Shown here in pieces: positions 9,374-20,100 of a stretch of DNA of 64,000 nt. Both the position numbers and the translations under genes were made by a program. Source of the stretch: Rhodanobacter panaciterrae (GTDB taxonomy: Bacteria; Pseudomonadota; Gammaproteobacteria; Xanthomonadales; Rhodanobacteraceae). The notes below the pieces were generated by a model. It did not search any database. It worked only from the letters and a program-made list of their open reading frames with translations, and was not told the DNA's origin. Position 1 is the stretch's first letter. Each line of letters opens with the position of its first letter. The stretch lies in contig NZ_BMXT01000001.1 in NCBI RefSeq assembly GCF_014651895.1, positions 496,001 to 560,000 of the forward strand, in the 5' to 3' direction.

Positions 9374-11122
9374 GTGCGAATTGTTTGCTTGACAGCAGCC
9401 TTGGCATTGGCACTGACTGGCGAGGTCGTCTGCGCGCAAGACGCCAGCGCGGTTTCGACAGGTCAGACATCCAGTAAGGCCACCGAGCCCACAGCGACGG
9501 CTACGTCGCCGCCCCAGGCGCCTGGCAGTGTCGTCCCGCCGATGAAGGATCGCGATGCCCAGGCCGCGCAGAAAATCGCGGTGCAGGGCTTTCGCGTCAC
9601 CGGCGTCGCCGACCATGCGAGCCTCGGGGTGACACCGGCAAGCATCCAGGCAGTGGCCGACGCGCAATACCAGCAGTTCGCCAGCAAGGCCGGCGGACCG
9701 GTGGAGTTGACCTTTGCCGAGATGCAGGGTGTGGCCGACAAGATCGTCGAGCGCTACCGGACGGCCGGTTTCATCGTCTCCAATGCGTTCCTTCCCGCAC
9801 AGACCATCGGCCCCGACCATATCGTCGAGATCCAGGTGCTGGAGGGCAAGATCGGCAAGATCATCGTCAAGGGCACGAAGCGGTATCAACCCGACATCAT
9901 CTCGGCGCCAGCGGAAAAACTCCGGGGCAAGCCGCTGCAGAAGGGCGATGTCGATACCGCGCTGCTGTATGCACGTGATCTGCCGGGCGTCACCGTGGCG
10001 TCGACGTTCCAGCCGGGTGACCACACCGGTGATACCGACCTGGTGATGGTCGCCAACGAGGCGAAGCGGCCGTACAAGATCACCTTGGGCGCCAACAATT
10101 ACGGTACCGACCTCACCGGCCAATACCGCGCCCAGGCCGGTCTGGAATGGGACAGCCCGCTGCACATCGGCGATACCTTCAATGCCAACGTGGACTATGC
10201 GCTGGACCCGAACAACAACGTGTATGGCGCGTTGTCCTACCGCGCTCCGCTGCCGACGGTGCCGGGTCTGAGTGCGGTGGTCGGCGCCTCCCGCAGCGAG
10301 TTGCAGGTGAATACCGGGCACTTCGCGGCACTCGATGTCAAAGGTCCGACCTCGCTCTTTTACGGCGGCGTGGACTGGAAGTTCATCAACCGTGACGGCC
10401 TGCAGTCCGTGGCTACCGCGCACCTCATCTCGGAAGAGTCCCAGCTCAACAGCCTGGGCTTCAGCCTGTCGGATGAAAAGTTCAATCTCGCCGAGTTTAC
10501 CTATGGCCTGATGCACACCGATCGCCGCTTCGGCGGTGTCGACATCCTGCAGGTCGGTTTGCGCAAGTCGATCAACGACAAGTCCGCCGAGCCCGACCTG
10601 GTCAGCCCGCAACATGCGAGCAATTTTGTAGTCGGCAAGGTCTCCTACACGCGCCTGCAGTTTCTGACCAAGTCGCAACGGCTGTATTTCAAATTCGTCG
10701 GCCAGTACACCAACAATGCGCTGATTCCACTCGAACAGTTCGTGCTCGGCGGCCCGGACAGCACGCGCGCCTACCCGATCGCCGATGCGCTGCGTGATCG
10801 CGGCTTCTACACCTCACTCGAGTATCACGTCGACGCTCCCGGTTTCGGCAATGTCGTGTCGCCGTTCTACGGCCGGCCCTGGCGCGAATTGCTCGAATTC
10901 GAGGTGTTCGTCGACTACTCCAAGGGCTACTCGGCTGGCGCCAACAAGCTGATCACGCCGGCGACGGCCACGCTCAGCGGCGCAGGTGCAGGCCTGATCT
11001 TCCGTCTGCCGCGCTTCAACCAGTTTGCGCTTCATCTCGACGGTGCCGTGCCCCTGAGTTCGCAAAATGCGTCTGATGGGAAGGGCTTCCACATCTACTG
11101 TGGTTTCAGCTTCACGTATTGA
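9374..11122 (+). CDS. TpsB outer-membrane transporter of two-partner secretion (ShlB/FhaC/HecB family)
   Basis: This 582-residue protein should export the adjacent TpsA across the outer membrane. It has a signal peptide (residues 1-22, ending VVCAQ), a Ser/Pro/Thr-rich linker, POTRA domains at about 65-235 (IAVQGFRVTGV; VEIQVLEGKIGKIIVKG) and a beta-barrel from about 235 to the terminal aromatic strand ending CGFSFTY. The conserved barrel-loop motif is seen as LGGPDSTRAYPI, the counterpart of the VRGY/F motif of the Omp85/TpsB superfamily. The length suits the family (about 550-600). The GTG start at 9374 has a purine-rich GGGGGAA about eight bases upstream. The stop lies three bases before the tpsA ATG. 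Confidence 0.92.
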   Translation: MRIVCLTAALALALTGEVVCAQDASAVSTGQTSSKATEPTATATSPPQAPGSVVPPMKDRDAQAAQKIAVQGFRVTGVADHASLGVTPASIQAVADAQYQQFASKAGGPVELTFAEMQGVADKIVERYRTAGFIVSNAFLPAQTIGPDHIVEIQVLEGKIGKIIVKGTKRYQPDIISAPAEKLRGKPLQKGDVDTALLYARDLPGVTVASTFQPGDHTGDTDLVMVANEAKRPYKITLGANNYGTDLTGQYRAQAGLEWDSPLHIGDTFNANVDYALDPNNNVYGALSYRAPLPTVPGLSAVVGASRSELQVNTGHFAALDVKGPTSLFYGGVDWKFINRDGLQSVATAHLISEESQLNSLGFSLSDEKFNLAEFTYGLMHTDRRFGGVDILQVGLRKSINDKSAEPDLVSPQHASNFVVGKVSYTRLQFLTKSQRLYFKFVGQYTNNALIPLEQFVLGGPDSTRAYPIADALRDRGFYTSLEYHVDAPGFGNVVSPFYGRPWRELLEFEVFVDYSKGYSAGANKLITPATATLSGAGAGLIFRLPRFNQFALHLDGAVPLSSQNASDGKGFHIYCGFSFTY

Positions 11123-11125
11123 TGG

Positions 11126-14100
11126 ATGATGATCATGAGCAAGAGCACCCGCACCAATCAGCGCGTTGCGCGCATGCCTGCGCGTCCAGCCTTGATCAGC
11201 ACCTTGCCGTTGCGCAAGACTTGGCCGATCAGCCTTTGCATCGGCCTGGTCGTCGGCTCGGTCGTCTTCAGCGGTGATGCGCTGGCCGGAGGCCCCACTG
11301 GCGGTGTAGTGGTTGGCGGCTCGGGCACGATCACGCAAACCGGCAACAGCACGATCATCAACCAGGCCTCGAACCGGTTGGCGTTGAACTGGCAGACATT
11401 CAACGTCGGCGCCAATGAGTCGGTGCTGTTCAACCAGCCGGGTCGCTCGGCCGTGGCGTTGAACCGCATCCTCGATCAGAACCCGAGCCAGATCTTCGGC
11501 CGCATCAACTCCAACGGCCAGGTCTTCCTGATCAACACGCACGGCATCATCTTCGGCGCCACCGCGCAGATGAATGTCGGAGGCCTGCTTGCCAGCACGC
11601 TGGATCTGACCCCGAATGATTTCCTGGCCGGGCACTACAACCTCAATGTTTCCGGTGCCGCGGCCGGCATCGTCAATCACGGCCTGATCCAGGCCGCCAG
11701 CGGCGGCTCGGTCAGCCTGGTCGGTGGCAGCGTGCTCAACGACGGACTGATCTTCGCCAACTACGGCAAGATCAATCTCGACGGCGCCGACCACGCGACG
11801 CTCGACTTCGACGGCAACGGTCTGATCAACATCCAGATCACCGGCGACCTCAAGCAGCGCCTGGACAACCGCGAAGCGGCCGTCACCAACAAGGGCACGC
11901 TGAGCGCCGAAGACGGCACCGTCGTGCTGCAGGCCTCGGCGGCCAAGGATCTTTTCACCACGCTGGTCAACAACTCCGGCGTCATCGACGCCAGCGGCAT
12001 CAGCACCGACGGCGGCGTGGTGCGCCTGGTCGGCAATGGCGGCAACGTCGAGAGCAGCGGCAGCATCAACGTGTCCGGCGTGCATGGCGGTACGGCGCAA
12101 CTGCTGTCCGACCAGAACGTAGGCATTACCGGCGGCAGCATCAACGCGTCTGGCACACTGGGTGGTGGCAACATCCGTGTGGGCGGCGGCTGGCAGGCTG
12201 GTGAAGGGCTGCAGACCGCGGCGGTGACCTACGTCGCACCCGATGCAATCTTGAACGCCGATGCCACCCGCTCCGGCGACGGCGGTTCCGTCGTGGTGTG
12301 GGGCAACCAGGGCAACAACTTCTACGGCAGCATCAGCGCACGTGGCGGTGCGTCCGGCGGCAACGGCGGCCGGGTCGAAACCTCGTCGCATTACGGACTC
12401 AATGCGCAAGGTTCGGTCGATGCGTCCGCAGCGCACGGCCTGTCCGGAACCTGGTTGCTCGATCCCTACGATGTGACCATCGACAAGCCTCCGCTGAGCG
12501 GAACGGCATGGGCCAATCCATACACTCCGACAGCCACGTCAACCATCAGGGCGAGCGACGTCGGTGCCGCAGTGACCGGCGGTACCAACGTATTCGTTTT
12601 CACCAACACTGCTGCCAACGGAGCTGACACGGGCAACATCACCGTCAACACCGGCATTTCCGCCAGCGGTGCCGGGAACCTCTATCTGGAGGCGGTGGGC
12701 AGCATTTTCCTCAACGCCAACATCAGCGGCAAGAACGCTACCAATCCGCTCGGTTTGTACCTGTGGGCCAATTACGGTGGAGCAGCAGCGGGCACGACCT
12801 ATAGCAGCCAGGCGGCGTGCTCGACCTGCGTGGTCACCATCGGCAATACGGCCAATGCCGCCATCACCACGTTTGGCGGTGACGTGGATATCCGCACCGG
12901 CGACGCCAGCCATGCTGGTGGTGCCGTCAATATCGGCAACGGAGCGTTTAAGGGTTCTATCGATACCTCCGGCACGGCACCGGCGCGTGGTGCGTTGACG
13001 GTGAACGCTGCCGGCATCACGCAGTTGTCCGCCGCCGGCAATAGCATCGTGGCAGGCGCGGCGACGTTCAATGCGGGCGCGAACGCGATCACGCTGGGCA
13101 ATGCCGGCAACAACTTCAGCGGCGCGGTGAGTCTGGCCGGCAGCAACGTGAGTCTGACCAACAACGCAGCGACGGTGCTGGGCGCCAGCACGGTGACCGG
13201 CACGCTGGCGGTGGGAAGCAATGGCGCGCTGACCCAGACGGGTACGTTGACGGTGACGGGTGCAGCGACGTTCACCCAGAACAACACGACAGCGGGCGCC
13301 ACACAGGACATCAACCTGGGCACCCAGGCGAATGATTTCAAATCGGGCGTGACCTTTGCGGCCGGTGCCGGTGCGGCGATCAACAACTTGTCGCTGGAGA
13401 ACACGGACGCGACGCCGGGTGCGCTGACGCTGCCGGCGAGCGTGGCCGGCAACCTGACCTTGAACTACACCACTGCGGCGTTGACGGTACCGGTGGTGGG
13501 TGTGGGCGGCAATCTGGATGTGAGTGCCGGCGGCGCCGGCGGCATCACGATCAACGGCAATGTGAGCACTGGCGGCGGGCAGACGTATCACAACGCCGTG
13601 ACGCTGGGTAACGACGCGACGCTGGCGAGCACGGGCAATGGCGCGATCGACTTTGTCGCAACAGTGGACGGAGCGCACAACCTGACGGTGAACACCGGCG
13701 GCCTGACCACGTTTGGCGGTGCAGTGGGTGGCACGGCGGCACTGACGAGCCTGACCACAGATGCAGCGGGCAGCACGACACTGGGCGGCAATGTCAGCAC
13801 GACGGGTGCGCAGACCTACAACGATGCGATGACCCTGGGTGGTGATGCGACCTTGGCGAGCAGCGGTGGCGGTGCGATCGACTTTGCTTCGACGGTGAAC
13901 GGTGCGCACAACCTGATCGTGAACACCAGCGGCCTGACCACGTTGGGTGGAGCGGTCGGTGGTACGACGAAGCTGACGAGCCTGAACATCCAGAATGCGG
14001 CCGGCAGCACGACGCTGGGTGGCAATGTCAGCACGACGGGTGCACAGACGTACAGCAATGCGTTGACGCTGGGTGCGGATGCGACGCTGGCGAGCACAGG

Positions 14101-17100
14101 CAATGGCGCGATCGACTTTGCCGCAACGGTGGACGGTGCGCACAATCTGACGGTGAACACGGGTGGTGTGACCACGTTTGGTGGTGTGGTCGGCGGCACG
14201 ACAGCGCTGACCAGCCTGACCACGGATGCGACCGGCAGCACGACGTTGGGTGGCAATGTCAGCACGACGGGTGCGCAGACGTACAACGATGCCGTGACGT
14301 TGGGCGGTGATGCGACGCTGGCAAGCAGCGGCAGTGGTGCGATTAAGTTGGCCTCAACAGTCAATGGTGCGCACAACCTGACGGTGAACACGGGCGGTGT
14401 GACCACCTTTGGTGGTGTGGCGGGCGGCACGACAGCGCTGACCAGCCTGACCACGGATGCGGGCGGCAGTACAACGCTGGGTGGCAATGTCAGCACGACG
14501 GGTGCGCAGACGTACAACGACGCGGTGACGTTGAACGGCGATTCGACGTTGACGAGCACGAGCAGCGGTGCGATCGACCTTGCCTCAACGGTCGATGGCG
14601 CGCACAAGCTGAGCATCAGCACGGGCGGCGCGGCTACCTTGGGTGGTGCGGTAGGTGGCACGACGGCGCTGACCAGCCTGACGGCGAACAGCGGCACGTT
14701 CAGCGCGAATGCGCTGACCATCAATGGTCCGCTGTCGGTGACCACCACGGCCGGTGGCATCGCGCAAGGCGGTGCGTTCAACGTAGCGGGCACGTCGAGC
14801 TTCAATGCGGGTGCGAACGCGATCACGCTGACCAATGCCGCTAACGCGTTCACCGGCGCGGTAAGCCTGACCGGTGGCAACGTGAGTTTGACGAACAACC
14901 AGGCGACGGTGCTGGGCGCCAGCACGGTGACCGGCACGCTGGCGGTGGGAAGCAACGGTGCGCTGACCCAGACGGGTGCGTTGACGGTGACCGGTGCAGC
15001 GACGTTCACTCAGAACAACACGACAGCAGGTGCCACGCAGGACATCAACCTGGGCACCCAGGCGAATGATTTCAAATCGGGCGTGACCTTTGCGGTCGGT
15101 GCCGGTGCGGCGATCAATAACCTGTCGCTGGAAAACATCGACGCGACGTCGACCGGACTGGTATTGCCGCCGCTCACCTCTGTGACGGGCAACCTGACCT
15201 TGAACTACGTCAACGCGGCCTTGACGGTACCGGGAGGGATATCTTTGGCCGGTGCGCTGGACGTGAGCGCGGGCGGCGGCATCACGATCAGCGGCAATGT
15301 GAGCACCGGCGGCGGGCAGACGTATCGCAACGCGGTGACGCTGGGTGCGGATGCGACGCTGGCAAGCACGGGTAGTGGCGCGATCGACTTCGTCTCGACG
15401 ATGGACGGAGCGCACAACCTGACGGTGAACACTGGCGGCCTGACCACGTTTGGCGGTGCAGTGGGTGGCGCGACGGCACTGACGAGCCTGACCACAGATG
15501 CAGCGGGCAGCACGACGCTGGGTGGCAACGTCAGCACGACGGGTGCGCAGACCTACAACGATGCCGTGACGCTGAGCAACGACGCGATACTGGCAAGCAC
15601 CGGTAATGGCGCGATCGACCTCGTTTCGACGGTGGACGGAGCGCACAACCTGGCGGTGTACACGGGGGGGCTGACCACTTTCGGTGGTGCGGTGGGTGCG
15701 ACCAACGCGCTGACAAGCCTGAGCACGGATGCGACCGGCAGCACGATATTGGGCGGCAATGTAACGACCAGCAGTGCTCAGGTCTACGCCGACGCGGTGA
15801 GCCTTGGTGGTGACGCGATCCTTTCCAGCGCCGGCAGCTTCGTTGTTTTTCAATCGACGGTGGATGGTGCACATGCGTTGACCGTCAACACGCCAGCAAG
15901 TGTGACTGAGTTTGTGGGCAACGTCGGCAGCACGACGGCGCTGACCAGCCTCACCCTGGGTGCGGGCGGTAACACTTGGCTCATTGGCAACGTGACGACG
16001 AGCGGTGCGCAGACTTACGGCAATGCCGTGACCTTGTTGGGCGCTTCGCCGCAGACCTTGACCGGCAGCGCGATTGGTTTTGCCTCGACGCTGGATGGCG
16101 CGCAGGCGCTGACGGTGAACGCGTCAGGTGCGACCACGTTTGGTGGTGTGGTCGGCGGCACGACGGCGCTGACCAGCCTGACCACGGATGCGGCGGGCAG
16201 CACGACGCTGAACGGCAATGTCACCACCACGGGTGCGCAGACGTACAACGACGCGGTGGCGTTGGGCGGCGATTCGACGTTGACGAGCACGGGCAGCGGT
16301 GCGATCGACCTTGCCTCGACGGTGGATGGCGCGCACAAGCTGAGCATCAGCACGAGCGGGGCCGCCACCTTGGGTGGTGCAGTCGGTGGCACGACGGCGC
16401 TGACCAGCCTGACCGCGAACAGCGGCACATTCAGCGCGAATGCGCTGACCATCAACGGCCCGTTGTCGGTGACGACCACGGCCGGTGGCATCACGCAGGG
16501 CGGTGCCTTCAACGTGACGGGTGCATCGAGCTTCAACGCGGGCACGAACGCGATCACGCTGACCAATGCCAGTAACGCATTCACCGGCGCAGTGAGCCTG
16601 ACCGGTGGCAACGTGAGTTTGACGAACAACACCGCGACCGCGCTGGGCACCAGCACGGTGACCGGCACGCTGGCTGTAGGTAGCAACGGTGCACTGACCG
16701 AGACGGGCGCGTTGACGGTGACGGGTGCGGCGACCTTCACCCAGAACAACACGACGGCAGGCAGCACGCAGGACATCCTGCTGGGCACCCAGGCCAATGA
16801 TTTCAAATCGGGCGTGACCTTTGCGACCGGTGTCGGTGCCGCGATCAACAATCTGTCGCTGGAGAACATCGACGCGACCCCGGGCGCGCTGACGCTGCCG
16901 ACGAGCGTGGCCGGCAACCTGACCTTGAACTACACGAATGCGGCGTTGACGGTACCGGTGGTGGGTGTGGGCGGCAATCTGGATGTGAGTGCCGGTGGCA
17001 CCGGCGGCATCACGATCAACGGCAATGTGAGCACCGGCGGCACGCAGACTTACAACAATGCGGTGACGCTGAGCAACGACGCGATACTGGCGAGCACCGG

Positions 17101-20100
17101 CAATGGCGCGATCGACTTCGTCTCGACGGTGGACGGTCTGCACAATCTGACGGTGAACACGGGTGGCCTGACCACGTTCGGTGGAGCGGTAGGCGGCACG
17201 ACGGCACTGACCAGCCTGCAGACGGATGCAGCCGGCAGCACGCTGCTTGGCGGCAATGTCAGCACCAGTGGTTTCCAGATCTACAACGATGCGGTGACCC
17301 TGGGTGGCGACGCGACACTTTCCAGCACCGGCAGCGCCGTTATTTTTGAATCGACGGTAGATGGTGCGCATGCATTGACGGTCAACACGCCGTCGGACGG
17401 AGTTGCCTTTGTAGGCAACGTCGGTAGCACGACGGCGCTCACCAGCTTCACCCTGGGGGCGGGCGGCATTACCGAGCTCTTTGGCAACGTGACGACGAGC
17501 GGCGCGCAGACTTACGGTAATGCCGTGACCTTGTTTGGCGCTTCGCCGCAGACCTTGACCGGCAGCGCGATTGATTTTGTCTCGACGCTGAATGGTGCGC
17601 AGGCGCTGACGGTGAACGCGACAGGCATGGCCACCTTTGGTAGCGCCGTGGGCGGCACGACGGCACTGACCAGCCTGAACGTAAATAATGGGGCCGGTAG
17701 CACAACGCTGGATGGCAATGTCAGCACCACAGGTGCGCAGACGTACAGCAATGCGGTGACGCTGGGTGGTGATGCGACACTGGCCAGCAGCGGCGGTGGT
17801 GCGATTGACCTGGTTTCGACGGTCAATGGCGCACACAACCTGACGGTGAACACCAGTGGTGTGACCACCTTTGGTGGTGTGGTGGGTGGCACGGCAGCAC
17901 TGACAAGCCTGACCACGGATGCGGCCGGCAGTACGACGCTGGGTGGCAATGTCAGCACGACGGGTGCGCAGACGTACAACGACGCGGTGACGTTGAACGG
18001 TGATTCGACGTTGACGAGCACGAGCAGCGGTGCGATCGACCTTGCCTCGACGGTGGATGGCGCGCACACGCTGAGCATCAGCACGGGCGGCGCCGCCACC
18101 TTGGGTGGCGCAGTTGGTGGCACGACGGCGCTGACCAGTCTGACCGCGAACAGCGGCACATTCAGCGCGAATGCGCTGACCATCAACGGCCCATTGTCGG
18201 TGACGACCACGGCCGGTGGCATCACGCAGGGCGGTGCCTTCAACGTGACGGGTGCCTCAAGCTTCAACGCGGGCACGAATGCGATCACGCTGACGAATGC
18301 CGGCAACGCCTTCGGCGGTGTGGTGAGTCTGACCGGCGGTACCACGCAGATCACGAACGCCAGTGCGCTGACCTTGGGCGCAGTGAACACGGGTGCATTG
18401 ACGGCGATCAGCACGGGTGCGCTGAACCTGGGTAGCGGAAGCATTGCTGGCAACCTGCAGGCGACCAGCAACAACGGCGCAGTCAGTCAGAGCGGTGCGC
18501 TGGCGGTGAGCGGTACCAGCACCATCAATGCGGGGACAGGTGCGATCACGCTGGCCAACGCCGGCAACACCTTCGGTGGCGCAACAAGCCTGACTGGTGG
18601 TGCCACACAGATCACCAGCGCGAGCGCGCTGACGCTCGGTGCGCTGAGCACAGGCGCATTGACGGCGACCAGCACAGGTGCACTGAACCTGGGTAGCGGC
18701 ACCATCGCAGGCAACCTGCAGGCGACCAGCAACAACGGTGCGGTCAGCCAGAGCGGTGCGCTGGCGGTGAGCGGCACGAGCACCATCAATGCGGGGACGG
18801 GTGCGATCACGCTGGCCAATGCCGGCAACGCCTTCGGCGGTGCGGTGAGTCTGACTGGCGGTGCCACGCAGATCACAAACGCCAGTGCGCTGACCTTGGG
18901 CGCAGTGAACACGGGTGCATTGACGGCAACCAGCACGGGTGCCTTGAACCTGGGTAGCGGCACCATCGCAGGCAACTTGCAGGCGACCAGCAACAACGGC
19001 GCAGTCAGTCAGAGCGGTGCGCTGGCGGTGAGCGGTACCAGCACCATCAATGCAGGGACAGGTGCGATCACGCTGGCCAATGCCGGCAACACCTTCGGTG
19101 GCGCAACAAGCCTGACCGGCGGCACCACGCAGATCACCAGCGCGAGCGCGCTGACGCTCGGTGCGCTGAGCACGGGTGCGTTGACGGCGATCAGCACAGG
19201 CGCACTGAACCTGGGTAGCGGCACCATCGCAGGCAACTTGCAGGCGACCAGCAACAACGGTGCGGTCAGCCAGAGCGGTGCGCTGGCGGTGAGCGGCACC
19301 AGCACCATCAATGCGGGGACGGGTGCGATCACGCTGGCCAATGCCGGCAACGCCTTCGGCGGTGTGGTGAATCTGACCGGCGGTGCCACGCAGATCACGA
19401 ACGCCAGTGCGCTGACCTTGGGCGCAGTGAACACGGGTGCATTGACGGCGACCAGTACGGGTGCCTTGAACCTGGGTAGCGGCACCATCGCCGGCAACCT
19501 GCAGGCGACCAGCAACAGCGGCGCAGTCAGTCAGAGCGGTGCGCTGGCAGTGAGCGGCACCAGCACCATCAATGCGGGGACAGGTGCGATCACGCTGGCC
19601 AACGCCGGCAACACCTTCGGCGGCGCAACAAGCCTGACTGGTGGTGCCACACAGATCACCAGTGCGAGCGCGCTGACGCTCGGTGCGCTGAGCACGGGTG
19701 CGTTGACGGCGATCAGCACGGGCGCCCTGAACCTGGGTAGCGGCACCATCGCAGGCAACTTGCAGGCGACCAGCAACAACGGTGCGGTCAGCCAGAGCGG
19801 TGCGCTGACGGTGAGCGGAACGAGCAATATCAATGCGGGGACGGGGGCGATCACGCTGGCCAATGCAGGTAACGCCTTCGGCGGTGCGGTGAATCTGACT
19901 GGCGGTGCCACGCAGATCACGAACGCCAGTGCGCTGACCTTGGGCGCAGTGAACACGGGCGCCCTGACGGTGACTTCGGGCGACCTCGCGATCAACGGTG
20001 CGGTGAACAGCACGTCGGTAGCGTTGAACTCGAGTGGTGCCATCAGCGAAGGTGGCAGTGGCAGCTTGGCGACGGGCACCCTGACCGGCCAGTCGACCGG

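Noticed and set aside
12539-18067. Very long minus-strand open frames opposite tpsA (for example 534, 429 and 647 codons)
   Set aside because: They mirror the in-frame repeats and codon bias of tpsA, have no ribosome sites and read as Arg/Gln/His-rich or Pro/Val-rich noise.
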